A DNA stretch of 64,000 bases from Platynereis dumerilii. Taxonomy: Eukaryota > Annelida > Polychaeta > Phyllodocida > Nereididae. A model generated the notes under the pieces. It had not been told where the DNA came from. It did no database searches and saw only the letters and a program-made list of their open reading frames with translations. The position numbers were made by a program, and so were the translations under genes. Positions 50,675 through 62,358 of the stretch are shown here, piece by piece; positions within the stretch are counted from its first letter, which is position 1, and the number at the start of each line of letters is the position of its first letter. The DNA lies in the NCBI GenBank assembly GCA_026936325.1, contig JAPTHN010000008.1, forward strand, positions 49,145,706 to 49,209,705. Direction: 5' to 3'.

Positions 50675-51702
50675 CTCATTTCTCGGAGTCGGCAGGGAGC
50701 ACATTTGAAGTTTCTCTCTGCATCACAAACGCATGTCGTAACTTTGCAGAGAGCGTTCGTATTATTTTGCGAGTCAGCAGGGTTACATTCAGGGTCAAGA
50801 TCAGTCAAAGACTCGTGCGAAGGAACGGGAGATATGGGGAGAATGTGGATGCTCGTAGAAGAACTAACTTGACTGTCCGGGTATTCATGGCACTGTATCT
50901 CGGGACTACTCTGTCGTTGGTAAGAATCCTGACGTATCAAATGTAATGATTCTTGACGGACAAATTGCAACGACTCCTGACGTGCTAATTGCAATGAATC
51001 CGAGCCTTGCCCAACAGGAGGAGTCAAGTTAATATTGTCTGTAATGTTATTCACATTATTCACATTACGATCGTCTGTCGGTGAACATATCCGGGGGATG
51101 ACCTGGACAGTCGGATCTGGAGCGTAACACGTCGAATCGGGTGCTACGTACGTGCTGTGGTACATTGGAACTGGGCTAAGTCTCCCGTCCTCTAGGTTAG
51201 GAGTTTGATTGCAATTAGCAGCTGCTGGACTGAGTTGCTGTTCTGAACCTGAAACTGTCCGCACGTTCATAGGCACAGTTGCAGCTGAACACAAGCAGTT
51301 ATACGAATGAGAACGCCTAAGAGCATCTTCGTCCAACGCTACATGAGCCGGTACTAGGTTAGGGATCTGCGAAGGTCGACTGACGAATGTCACCGAGCCT
51401 TGATTGCCTGCTACAGTGGCAGTTATATTGGGCCAATTGTTGATGTTATTATATCCACTCAAATATACGTCACTCGGGGATCGGTATAAAACCCCTGGAT
51501 AACACTGAGGTTGTAGTAAATTCTCCTGGCCTATCCCAAAATTAACATAATTTTCTCCAATTGCTGCAGCCGATAGCTGCCTCTGTCTGTCCATTTCCTC
51601 CTGTACGACCCTTCGCACCATTTCTGGGGTAGCTACTAGATTTGAACTGCTGTAGTTCCGGCGGTGTCCGCCAGGGGGTAACTCCGATGGCTCCATCTTC
51701 AT
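50675..51702 (-). CDS. Large 5' coding exon, unidentified disordered protein
   Basis: This is the best coding region of the window: 342 codons from ATG at 51702 to a consensus donor (ATGAG/GTAAGA), leaving in phase 2. The ATG is the first after an in-frame TAA at 51712-51714 and has A at -3. The protein is Ser/Pro/Asn/Gln-rich and probably disordered. Visible parts are: a short charged helix-like segment at residues 25-41 (TPEMVRRVVQEEMDRQR); RRSHS at 129-133; three near-repeats RQES/RQES/RQDS at 241-260, which look like basophilic kinase or 14-3-3 sites; and a Cys cluster C319, C324, C326, C334, C337 just before the exon end. No signal peptide or membrane segment is seen. Codon usage and GC exceed the surroundings. 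The family is not recognised. Confidence 0.85.
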
Positions 51703-51800
51703 TATTGACAATTAACTATTGTTTTGAGAATTCCAGCAACACAAAACACCTTGAATCCGAGAGATGGAACTTCCAAGTGTACTTGCAAGGAAATCATCAT
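51702..51800 (-). promoter_or_regulatory. Upstream ORF overlapping the main start
   Basis: If the exon begins at the strong acceptor before 51803, its leader holds tandem ATGs at 51800 and 51797. They open a 32-codon frame whose TAA shares its last A with the main ATG (TAATG at 51704-51700). This stop/start overlap would allow or limit reinitiation at the main ORF. Confidence 0.4.
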
Positions 51801-51803
51801 GAG
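51703..51803 (-). other. Probable 5' UTR part of the main exon
   Basis: A strong minus-strand acceptor (TTCATTTTTCTTTAG) precedes 51803, giving about 100 bp of leader before the ATG. Without transcripts the acceptor choice is inferred; a weaker AG at 51715 is the alternative. Confidence 0.45.
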
Positions 51804-53044
51804 CTAAAGAAAAATGAACCACACTTTGACCATGTTGACATTGTACATGTTCATCTCATAACCAATCCAAATTCAGGAAATTCATAAAACAAGAAGTTCT
51901 CAAATAACCAATTCGTTTTCCTGAGTAATCCAATTATGATCCAATGGGACAATATTCCTCATGTATAATAAAGACTAATAAATATGATTAAGCATCCAAT
52001 TTCTACCTGAACACGATCAGCTGGAAGTCCATATCACGTATATTGGATAACGGAAGAATATTACTAGCTGATTACTGTTCACTGTTGTTGCACCTAAGAG
52101 GAACCTTATGTGAAAAAGAGTCCTAATGCAGTCATATATCTAGGAGACCCTAAAGTTGGACAGGTTAGATAAGCCATATCAGTCAGATAATCAAACAGCA
52201 TCATACAATTCTATTACATCCAGGTGGCAAGGTCTGAAATAATCAAATTGTCATATGTGGATCACATCAATTGTGGTGTGACAATGTTATGTAATACATA
52301 ATAAATAGTACATATTATATAATACCATAGAAATATTTGTACAATGCAACACTGTACAATGTACACCTGTGCTGTATTAAAATAATTCTAAAGCATACAC
52401 TGGTTGCAAAATTATAATCCGAAATTTGTTCAAGTGAACTGCTGAACTTCCGACAACCCATTGTTCAACATCCCATTCTCATATTTAATTAAAATTCCCA
52501 AGAGACACAGACTTAATATTATGCACAACAGCTTTAGGATTTAACGAAGGTTTACCATAAAAATCTGACAATGTTATAATGTAATACTCTGAAATATAGT
52601 ATTCCGAAACATATAAGTCTTAGCCATGATTAGTTCGAATACAACAATCAATCGAACCAAATCATGTCATAACAGTTTTAATTAAATTCAGCATCGCATG
52701 ACCTCCAGCTGAAACTAACTGGGAATTTTCATCTGCACTAATAAGAGGCTGATTAGGTTATTTGAAGATTCCTTTATTACATTAACCCATATTCTCTTCA
52801 ATTTATTTCTGAAGTTAATTCCAATTTAGCATAAATTTAATTTTTCAAGAGATTTGCACTACTTAAAACACCTACGCACAGTCGCATATGGATCTCGATC
52901 TAGAGGTAATTTTGGACATCCTTTTTTTAAATATCATCAGGAGTCGAGAAGATTCTTAAAGAAAATATAAACTTGAGCAACAACTCATACAGCATGTACA
53001 GTAGCGACATAAAATAGTCACAAGTGCAAGGCATAAAACATTAC
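51804..53044. other. AT-rich probable intron 1
   Basis: No coding or repeat features recognised. It would separate the candidate leader exon ending at 53045 from the main exon. Confidence 0.4.
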
Positions 53045-53185
53045 CTCTATAAAACGGCGTATAACGGCGTATTCACTTGTCTTTAATGACATTGCATTCT
53101 CCTTGATACTCCTTCAGAGATGCACTTTACAACTCAAATGCTCAAGTCCTCTCTACGAGAGCTTTCGAGAGCTACTCAACATCCA
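53045..53185 (-). other. Possible 5' UTR exon
   Basis: A less AT-rich stretch with several CG dinucleotides ends at a usable donor (TAGAG/GTAATG). It lies 1.2 kb upstream of the main coding exon in the right orientation and has no long frame. The 5' limit is a guess. Confidence 0.2.
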
Positions 53186-54425
53186 ACAGCAGTGAACTGT
53201 GACTCCATCGAGGAACCATATCAATAAATATCGCTAAAAATCAATAAATTTGTTTCTTTAAACATTGTTTCAAGTTCCTCAGACCAGAACAAGCCTGAAT
53301 AAAAGTGGTATGCCACATATCAGCATATGCGACAGTACGTAATACGCATGTTCCACAAATTCTAAATTTACCCGTATTACGCAAACCATCCCATTTTGTT
53401 AACCTGTAAGAAATTTAGATTTTATCGCCATCTGGGACAGACTAGGAACTGAGAGGTTATACTTAAAACTTACATTGTCTCAGTCAATGTTCTGAAAGCA
53501 TTGGACCACACAGCCATAATTAAAACTTTCTTGTAAATTATTTTTCAAACCTACTTTCAGATCTGTGTCAGTTTTTACATTTCGTCTACATGGCATTTGT
53601 AATTTACGCAAACTGTTGACGCTGTCCCTTTAATGAACTTTCTGATTAATTACTGATGCCACTATTTTAAAACTACATCTGCATGGTCTGATTGCTACAG
53701 TGTGCATCCCAAATTTAGTTTGACATGTAAAATAATATTTTCAAATTAAATATTATCAGTGTCTTTGTTCATATTACAAATGTCTAATTTTGATTCATCA
53801 AGGAGCTTTCACTTCCTCTTTCTGCTTTCCTTGTTCAATGACAGTAACATCCTAAGAATATCATGAATATTATACAATATGTGTAAATGCTTACAACTAT
53901 GTAAAAATTTCACTTGCCATTTAACATTTAACACAACTTTTAAAATAGCTATTGTTTGGTATGGTTGTAAACTTCAGCCCGAATGAAAAATTGAGAATCG
54001 TCATAAAATCGTATAAATAGTTTTTACCAAAGGTTAAGCAATGCATTGATGGAAGCAGGCAAAACACAGTACATATTGATCTAATGAAATTTATGGGGCT
54101 AAAATGTCCCAATAAAAGCATCTAAATCAGCTGTATTCCTAAAACGAAAGTCTAACAGTCAGTAGAGCTTTGTATAAATGTTAAAATCAATCATTCCACT
54201 CCATACATACATACATCAGTTAGCCATTATCAATCCTGCGCATTTAATCCTTTTAAATCCTCATCATAGCCTACTGAACACCCCACGAAAAGTAGAAAAC
54301 AGAGCAATGTTGACCCAATACCGATTTGCTGTCGTTTGAGAGACTAATCACCATCAACTGGCATCAACGGATACAGAGTCGGAGAGTAGGAGACCCTACC
54401 ATCAATAAAAGAAACATCCGGCCAG
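53186..54425. other. AT-rich DNA, no supported gene
   Basis: Possible upstream flank of the minus-strand gene. Nothing else was recognised. Confidence 0.4.
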
Positions 54426-54725
54426 GTAAAACAGTTGTTTCGCATAAAAGCCAATGCGTGAGAAGAGTGACAAGGTTCTATGTGCTGTATAAAACAATTG
54501 TAACACACATTAGTGTAATTGTACAGTTTAATTGTGTGTGCTCCAGCAAAAACAAATTACTGCATTTGCCAATGAAATTTTCAACATGGGAGGCCAGGAG
54601 GTCATAACATGGCTCATAAAATCAAATAAATATTATTACCTGACTTTATCAAATACAAACTTTCTAATGACAATTGAGAGAAATTCAAAAGTTGTTTTGC
54701 ATAAAAGCCAAAGCGTGATTAGAGT
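54426..54725. repeat. Diverged ~260 bp direct repeat
   Basis: GTTGTTTCGCATAAAAGCC and AATGCGTGAGAAGAGT near 54432 recur as GTTGTTTTGCATAAAAGCC and AAAGCGTGATTAGAGT near 54691. Confidence 0.5.
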
Positions 54726-54826
54726 AATAACATTAAAGCAGCCGAAAAAAAGAATCCCCAGTGACTTTGACGGTTAACCGAAATCATAACGAAGTCCTGA
54801 TTGTGTGGTTTCAACTCTCGTCAACA

Positions 54827-54992
54827 TTTCCATGGCAACGTGAACTTCCTGTAGTGTCCATGGCAACAACTACTTCCTGTGATGGTAATGAGCACTTCCT
54901 ATGGCGAACCATCAGATCTTGTATCAAAAAATACATTTTTCTCATCCAGATTATGATAATCAGTTATAATGTAAAAGTGTTACCATGGAAAC
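54827..54992. promoter_or_regulatory. Cluster of RFX X-boxes and ETS-like sites
   Basis: Three X-box-like sites lie at 54827-54839 (TTTCCATGGCAAC), 54855-54867 (TGTCCATGGCAAC) and 54979-54992 (GTTACCATGGAAAC). Three ETS-like ACTTCCT sites lie at about 54844, 54872 and 54894. The first two X-boxes each lead into an ETS site in 28-bp tandem units. The cluster is about 1.7 kb upstream of the possible leader exon and may be an enhancer or promoter element; function is inferred. Confidence 0.5.
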
Positions 54993-55192
54993 ATGAGCGA
55001 AAGAGAAATCTAATTTGGTGTCGAGGAAACTTAGCATGCTTATTACAGTAATCTTCTCATTCTTTTCTTCGGATAAACGTGCAGAAGGTGATTTGGGAGA
55101 TTACCAAGAGTATATCTTCAAGCTTATTCGGGACTTTTAAGACAGGATGATCTAATGTACGCAAGAAGGACAAATGTCAAAATGTTTTATAA

Positions 55193-55421
55193 TTAGGCCG
55201 GACATAATTGATCTCCTGCTTCTCGGATCTTCTCCAGGGACTTTTCTAGGTTCGTTCGGTCGGCCGAAAAGAAAAAAGAAGAACCTACAATCTCCTTTTT
55301 TTATTATGTCAACTTGATAAAAATTGTTGTTAAGTTCAACTGTTTTTTCCCGAAGGCAGAAAATCAGTTGGGTTGATCAATCTGAGAAGCTAAAATTTAA
55401 ATAATATTATGTCCGGCCTTA
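55193..55421. mobile_element. PIF/Harbinger-type MITE
   Basis: The element spans 55196-55418 (223 bp) with inverted ends GGCCGGACATAAT on both sides. TTA flanks it at 55193-55195 and 55419-55421, the TWA duplication typical of PIF/Harbinger. No coding capacity. Confidence 0.83.
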
Positions 55422-56544
55422 TTAATCCAAATATAACAATCAACAGGAGCACCTCAAGTCGCCTTTTTACTTCAGCCTCTCAGCATGTGTATCTATTTTC
55501 ATATCTATTTTGAATTAACATTAATCCATGTTAGAGAATAGTACAAAGAAAGCAGCTTCAAAGGTTGAGATCATGATAGCCACAATGAGATTGAAGTAAC
55601 ATTTACTCTGGTCAACACCCGCTGGGCATAAATAAACAGGAGTGGTATTGACATGATTTTAACATTTATACTTAGATTAGTCAGTGTGATATCAAATTAT
55701 CCTTTCATTTTTGGTAAATTGTCTAACAGTCCAGTCGGTCAGTTCACTTTGACCAAACTTCGGTTCAGTCAGACTGATGCAGTCCTATCTTAAAGAATTT
55801 TCACTATTAATTATTTTTGTCTTTTATGCCCCATCGACACTATTGCAATGAAAAAAGATACATTAATCGAAATTTAAAATAGTCTTTTAAAACTTTAATA
55901 ATGTAAATGTATTAATTTGCGATATTAAAATACTGTTTTCGCGCCACACTGTGAGGTATCAAAACTCCGGAAGATCATTTTGAAATATCAATTCAAATCA
56001 CAGCATGTCATAAATTAACAGTTTGACATACACTGCAACAAGACACGCCAGCTTACAAGTATAGTAGCTGCTTTTACATCAGATTCAAATTTGACACATT
56101 ACAAGTAAGCAGCTCATCCATACACGATACAAATCATTGTAAATCCCAATGAATAGATGAAACCAAAATTGCTTATCAATTTACTAACATTTTTACAAAT
56201 TGCACTAATCCGGCCGGACAAAACACTGTTAATCCATGTTAAGTTTACTTTAAACTGCCCCAATGTCAAATGTAACAGCACAGCACTTCAAAAGCACTGC
56301 ATATATTCATATATCTATGTATTCCGGCCTTTCATTCAGAATTAATCAATATGGACTCCTAATGTTTTTGAGTGTTCGCGTGGTATGACGTAGCCCATGA
56401 ACTCCAGTGACTGACCAAGTTGCATGTTTTTAGTATTTAAGTATCATAGTAACATTGTAAAACTTTCACTATTTTCAAATAAAGCTGTTCACTTATTATC
56501 TTTGCCTAATACAGATATTTTTTTCATGAATATATTTATACGCA
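55422..56544. other. AT-rich DNA, no supported gene
   Basis: A CTTTTATGCCCCATCGACAC stretch at 55821 may be an old SINE-tail remnant. No other feature was recognised. Confidence 0.4.
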
Positions 56545-56947
56545 CGTCATAATGGTAATAGATTCTGAAGGAGAATCAAATAACAAACTAGTAAACCGCG
56601 GCACATCAGGAGTTTATTTTAGTAATGTTTTACAGATAGAGCCGGGTTATATTTTTTTGAACGTAGAGGATAAGCTTGTTTTGTTGATGTCGAAAAATGT
56701 TGTAAAATATACTGCTAAATTTTTATTTGATGCTATACAAAGAAGGAGGGAATGCATTTATACACAATAATATTATTTATTGAGTTGAAATCGTGAAAGT
56801 TGTAATTTTTTATGTCCTTTTTGTATATATGTGTTTCACTTGTGTGTCCTTTATAAAGCTTTTTGTGACTTGTAAGCCCTTTGTGGGCTGGGTGCTTCGG
56901 CACATGTCAATAAAGATTTTCTAACTCTAACTCTAACTCTAATGTTA
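56545..56947 (+). mobile_element. Possible LINE 3' end with TAACTC tail
   Basis: A short plus frame (56552-56770) leads into an untranslated stretch ending AATAAAGATTTTC and then CTAACT repeats. An AATAAA followed by a short tandem tail is the usual form of a LINE 3' end. The frame has no recognisable reverse-transcriptase motif, so this is tentative. Confidence 0.4.
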
Positions 56948-59765
56948 ATTGTGAGTGTTGCAAATCAACTTAAACACAAATTCATTAATTACCTTGTTTT
57001 TGCAGAAAATCTAATCATTAAGCTTGTGGATTTCTAAAAACTTAATTTATTAATTTTAACCTTTTGGAGTGAAAAAGTCAATGCGGATCACATTCACCAT
57101 CACTTGCCTGTTTCTGATATTTATTACTTAAAATTACAACAAAAATTCTGCAGTTTTTGTACACACACAACAAACTGGTTGGCAAGGTCTAGTGATCTAT
57201 AGCAAATTTATGGCATCTGCTAAAATAACTTGAGCATTTTGTGGAATAGTACACCTGTCTATAGCAAGTATAGGTTGAACATAACAGTTTCTATTTATTT
57301 TGATGTGATCAGATGGATCTGATAATTTGATATTTGTTAGTTCATTTATTACAGGTGCGAATTACCACTACATCAATGTAAGCAGAGTCAGAGTATAGGT
57401 CTAATATACAGACAACTATAGTAAATGTCACTATAGTAAGTTTCTTAGGTAATATTAAATCATCAGCCGCTGCCTAGAATCAAATGATAGTGTAGTTCAT
57501 TAATGAAGGTTGCACCTTATTATCCATCCAATAACTATGTATCCTTCAGTTTCTTTTTCCTCAGATCGACAGCATGATGTCATGCTGGTTCAGGATAGCT
57601 ATTGGTCTGGCAGCTCTGTATGATGCGCAGCTGAAGAGCATGACAACATGCTGATCAGCAAATCAAATTGGCTGGTATAATTAGCAACAACAAAGAGTTA
57701 AAGCAAATCCTTAACAGTTCCATGTTACAGGAATTTTGTTGGTTTTTGTTATTCATTGCACCTGAGTATCCAAACAGTTGGTCATGTTTCAGTAACAGTT
57801 TTGAGCATGGCGATACACTGCATTGACCATAAAGCTGGGATTCGACCAACTGTGAGATTTGGTGAAAGTCTTGTTTGTGTTTTACAGCTTTTCACTAAAC
57901 TCCTTGAGTCTCCTTCCTCAGCTTGAGTGACATGCATTCAGTTGATGCATATTGAGGACAGGTATTGGGATCAGATGTTCTCTGTTGCATATTATAAAAC
58001 CTTCCTCTTCTACTTCCCATCTTCTTCCGATAAGATTCCAAATTAAGCCACCCTGGCATCACATGGCATGCTTCGAGTATCCATGTATGCCATTGACTAA
58101 ATGATAATGACTCTGGAGTCTTCACTCTGCTTATTTAGTACAATTTAAGAGCAACTGCTTGATGTCATGTAGCTGACTCTCCCGACCAATGAGAATGTAC
58201 ATATAGCTTGACATCACCAAAAAAGCCTAGCATGACATATAGCTTTTCTACTCACACCTCTACTGACCAATAGCAACCCAATCTCAGCATGACATCAAGC
58301 TTTCAGTCTATGAAAAAAATTGAAGGATACATAGTTATTGGATGGATAATAATGTAACAGAAAAATGATCTAATCCACATTAATTACTAATCTTACAAAT
58401 GCCATAGTAAATTCTAAATGTCAGAGTCAGATTTTTAAGCAGCTGAAAAGAGCAACAATATTCTTGATGGATCATTTGATTCGAATTACACACTCTACTT
58501 CTTTGTTTTCCAGTAATAAAAGTTATATCTAACTTTTGCCACAACTCAACTCTCACAAGACAATGCATAATGTCAGCAATATTTTTAACTCTATGGCATT
58601 TTAATAGACCTACATGTGACTGAAAAACTTAAGAAGTCAAATCAGTTATCAAATTCTTCATAAACCAATTAAATTTAAACAATTCTGTCCCTTTTTTCAT
58701 TTTTTGAGAAACCTAAAGTTAGATATTTGTAATTTATATGACAATATTATGTATTTACAATACAATATATCTGCAACGATTCAAGACAATAAAGACCATA
58801 CCTCTCATTCAATAACACATACCATAATCATCATTATTTAGTATTTGCAGCATCATTTCGGTGCAAATTACTGAATGCATATGAAACATGCATCAGTTGC
58901 TCTGTGGCTTGGCCAGACAAATGAGCAGACCCAGTGGAAATTGTCCCTTGCATATTGCATAGAGCATTACCATCTAGATAAGGAAAGTTATCGAAAACAA
59001 CCTGTATCATAAAGGAATAACTTCTGCAAAATGGGTGTCAGTCAAGGTAAGGTTACAACAATCGAGGATACATATCTGCATTATTTTACCTATTCAACAA
59101 TGTTAAACAACCAGCATCATCACTGATGAACTTTCAGTGAACTACAAAACATGACACCTCTATCAAGTTTGCATACTTAATGTGGCAATCCGGTAATGTG
59201 GTACAACTTAAAAGCAGTGCAAGACTGCAGGTAACTCCACAATGTTGATAGTAACTCCACAATGTTGTAGAGCGAGTAATTCCGCAATGTTGCAGAGCGA
59301 GTGATTCCGCAATTTTGTACCAATGTACCATATCCCCAATCTTGCACATCCAATCGAACTTCATGTAATATCATGATACTATATCATCAAACGCTTGGTC
59401 ATCGCAGTAATAATTGCATCGATAAGGCAAGTTGCTGAGACAAAATTTCCCATAAAACTTCCAACTTTCACCTCCCAATCATCCTGATGATAACAATAAC
59501 AATGTCAAAATGGTCTATCTTTAACATGTTGAAAGTATTCAATATCATCACTTATTGACAAGTGACTTGAACAACCACAAATTAATAAACTCATCCTGTA
59601 ATGACACTAATTAACCAAAATGACATCCAAATGGCAATAAAAATATGAATGATTAACCAATAATGTCACAAATTATGAAGTAACCCATCATAATCAATTA
59701 TAATATCAATGGTAATATCAGTAATACAACCACACAATGAAATTAATAAATAGATTATCCACAAA
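56948..59765. other. AT-rich DNA, no supported gene
   Basis: A short tandem duplication involving TAACTCCACAATGTTG lies at about 59231-59297. No exon with paired splice signals was found. Confidence 0.45.
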
Positions 59766-59990
59766 TCAAGAGATGAATGAATCCAAAGGATGAATCCAAG
59801 AGAAGAACGTTGTACATCCAAAGACAATAAGTTGTATTCTCTGTTGTTTCTCTGACTCCAATGAGCAGCTCTCAGCAGCCAGTGATATATCCTCGGAGAG
59901 CTGGAGAGTTGGAGTGTACATGCTCTTGGCGGCCCAGTCTTTAGTCTTTGCCAGGGAGAACAACTTCTTTCGCATAGAATTCTCACACAT
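59766..59990 (-). CDS. Weak candidate first exon or small ORF
   Basis: A 74-codon minus-strand frame from ATG at 59990. It is less AT-rich than its surroundings and hydrophilic over residues 1-52 (MCENSMRKKLFSLAKTKDWA, then a Ser/Glu-rich part). The C-terminal part looks like read-through into intron, but I see only a weak donor (GAT/GTACAA). It could be an alternative first exon of the minus-strand gene or noise; overlapping frames on the same strand are also open. Confidence 0.2.
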   Translation of the reverse strand: MCENSMRKKLFSLAKTKDWAAKSMYTPTLQLSEDISLAAESCSLESEKQQRIQLIVFGCTTFFSWIHPLDSFIS

Positions 59991-60284
59991 GTTGCATGGT
60001 AGGCCGCTGTCATTTAATGCTTAGCCTATTAGCCATGCATCCAGCACTCTGTGTCTCTGTAGTGTACCACTACCATATTAATACAGTCTGACCTGTTTAT
60101 GAAGATGGGACTTGACTACAAAAGCATTGCTTTAACAAAGAAACTACACAATTTGTTGAGTCTGCAGGTCATTCGACTCTGCACTCCGCAGTCCTCCAAA
60201 ATTTTACAGTTAATCATTATTTTGATAACATTGAAATGACAAAATTTCGGTTTGTCACTCAAAACGACCAACTTATGAGTCGTG

Positions 60285-60640
60285 GGTGGGCGTGCGAAAG
60301 GCTTTACTTTCTGTATAAGGCTTGGTAACTGTCATGCCAGAACGAGAATCGAACCCCGTTTCCAGAGGTCAACGGCCAAGCGCGCTACCACTAGGCTGCT
60401 GAGCTTAAGTTCCCTATTGTGGGATCTTTTACATGCCGAACAAGCAAAGACACTGGGTCTCACGATCCAATGTGTACACGGGGTGCGATGGGTGCCAATT
60501 CAATGTCTCATCCAAACACCATCAGCAATGTCATCAGTTGGGATGTTGCTCATAAAGACAGCAAATAATAGTTCTCTGAACTGGAATCGAACCCAGGACC
60601 GCCAAAGAACGTCCACTAATGTATTACCAACTGCATTAAT
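60285..60640 (-). mobile_element. tRNA-derived SINE(s)
   Basis: On the minus strand, GCCTAGTGGTAGCGCGC (box A) and GGGGTTCGATTCTC (box B) lie between about 60410 and 60345, a clear tRNA-like promoter. A second B-box-like GGGTTCGATTCCAG lies near 60590, and GGTGTTTGGATGAGACATTG near 60515 matches the SINE body motif at 890-1060. This may be two adjacent or one composite copy. The 120-codon plus frame across it is a shadow. Confidence 0.65.
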
Positions 60641-61244
60641 ATGAATGAGCCACCCAAGGCAAGCAAATGTTTATGAAGAAGCAAAGAAGAGTCCACATAC
60701 AGAGAAGTATAAAGAGAATATGGAACAGTTTACACACAAAAACCTTTTGTTTTATTTACAGTATTTATTACATACAGACTCTGAGGTACAAGCACGGTAT
60801 GGTTCGTGTTGTTTAACTTTCGCAAGTCTTACAACCTACAATTTCACCAACTCCTTGACTTAAGAATTCACTCTAGACCCTTTTGGGCTCCAAATCATCC
60901 TTCTTAACATAATTCTGCAATAATCCGTAACTCAAACGTCAAATTTATTCTGCCCTCACCATGGTACACCTATAGCATGTATATAGTCTACCTCCTATAT
61001 TGTCCTACCTACATATTGTGTGTCTACGCTCATTTAAGTGCCACATCTTAGACATATGCACTAGCAGATAACATGATATCTACAATTCTACATGCTTTCT
61101 ACTGTCTACATATTTCTACAGTCTATAAACAATTAGACATACCTGCTATATACATGATATACATGCTCTTGAATGCCAAGCATGTATATTCTCAGCAGAT
61201 GAGACTACAAAAACTTTTAACCCTCTAATAACCGCTTTATGCAG

Positions 61245-61465
61245 AAGGATGGTGGAGACTGGAGAGGGTGATGGAACTTTATGTCCCATATTTCGACACT
61301 GACGGGGCTAAGCACTAAGTAGGACAGGCAGGGACTATGGTAATGAGGTGATGTGCACCCTTGGCACAAGATGAACTATCTGTCTAACACGGGTTGCCTA
61401 GACCGAGAATTGAACACAAGTCCCATGGTAAGCAGCCAAGTGCTTTACCACTCTTAGTCCACTGG
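61245..61465 (-). mobile_element. tRNA-derived SINE copy
   Basis: Shares with 63040-63695 the plus-strand order TTTATGTCCCATATTT, ACTAAGTAGGACAGG, GGTAATGAGG, GGGTTGCC and GAGAATTGAAC (diverged box B), ending in TACCACTCTTAGTCCA (box A side). Diverged from the others. Confidence 0.65.
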
Positions 61466-61854
61466 AACGTTAATTAATGTGGTTCAATATTATAGTCCTG
61501 AGAAAGCTCGTACAAACAATGCTATTGAGGCGACAATAATTTTTATATACCTGTTATCAACAACTTTTGATAGAAGTAAGAACATCTCCAGAGGGCGACA
61601 GCATCAGCGATCAACACATAAACAGCGATTGCTCACTGTAAACCACAGGGATAATGTTGAGCTGTCAGTCAAACAAGTGCATAGGCAATTATTGGCAAGG
61701 TCTACCTGTAAACAGACCTGAACCAAACCATGTAAACTGTTTTCTTAGGAATAACTTCACTGATGAAGGTCAGCTGGCATTATTACACGGTAGGGTAACT
61801 GGAGGTGGTTATGCCGTACTTATTTCTCACACCGACCAAGAATGACTGAGAACA

Positions 61855-62065
61855 TGAATGGGTGAAAGGTACTTATGTCCCATATTTATGCACTGGTAAT
61901 GTTTAATAGGACGGGAAGGGACCATGGTTAATGAGGTACCTTGCGCTCTAGGCACATAATGAATCATGGGAGGATCTTTATACAAGATATACCATGGGGT
62001 TGCCCGAGTCGGGAATGAAGTCTGCCACTTTTCAGCATGTTCAGAGGTTTAGTGGCCGAGCACAT
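61855..62065 (-). mobile_element. tRNA-derived SINE copy
   Basis: The plus strand shows TATGTCCCATATTTATGCAC, AATAGGACGGGAAGGGACC, GCGCTCTAGGCACA and GGGGTTGCCCGAGTCGGGAAT, a relative of 61245-61465. It abuts the transposon fragment at 62066. Confidence 0.62.
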
Positions 62066-62358
62066 TTTGGCAGGCCTATTCATTACATAACAAGGAAAAG
62101 AACCTGAAGGCTCCAGAGAAATTAGGGAACTGTCATCAGCTGCTCATGACTTCGCGAAGTTCACGGTATTTCGCTGAATGGGACAGAATAAGTCCTGCTA
62201 TTCGCTATTGTCAAGCTGCTGTGGGGTGAGGATGGCCGCACAGAGATCAGACTTTCTTCTGACACCCAACTGATCATCCGGGATCCCCACACACTCAATT
62301 ATCCTGTCAGGGCCAGGACTTAGCTGGAATTGCAATTGTCCTCATATGACGGTAAATT
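62066..62358 (-). mobile_element. 511 bp family, copy 3 (truncated)
   Basis: Reverse-oriented left part of the 23275/46301 element, from GGGAATTTACCGTCATATGA (inverted, near 62355) to the TAATGAATAGGCCTGCC segment (inverted, near 62070). The right half and a recognisable TSD are absent. It is more diverged than copies 1 and 2 and carries small insertions relative to them. Confidence 0.7.

Noticed and set aside
50675-50750. Cys pattern resembling the second zinc finger of nuclear receptors (C-x9-C-x2-CRLR)
   Set aside because: The spacing between the first two cysteines is off, the expected KC after CRLR is replaced, and no first zinc finger precedes it. Treated as a coincidence unless a downstream ligand-binding domain is found.
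50515-50946. 143-codon plus-strand frame
   Set aside because: Antisense to the strongly supported minus-strand exon and its donor; a shadow frame.
60345-60415. Possible tRNA gene on the minus strand
   Set aside because: Good A and B boxes, but SINE body motifs adjoin it and the arms are poorly paired.
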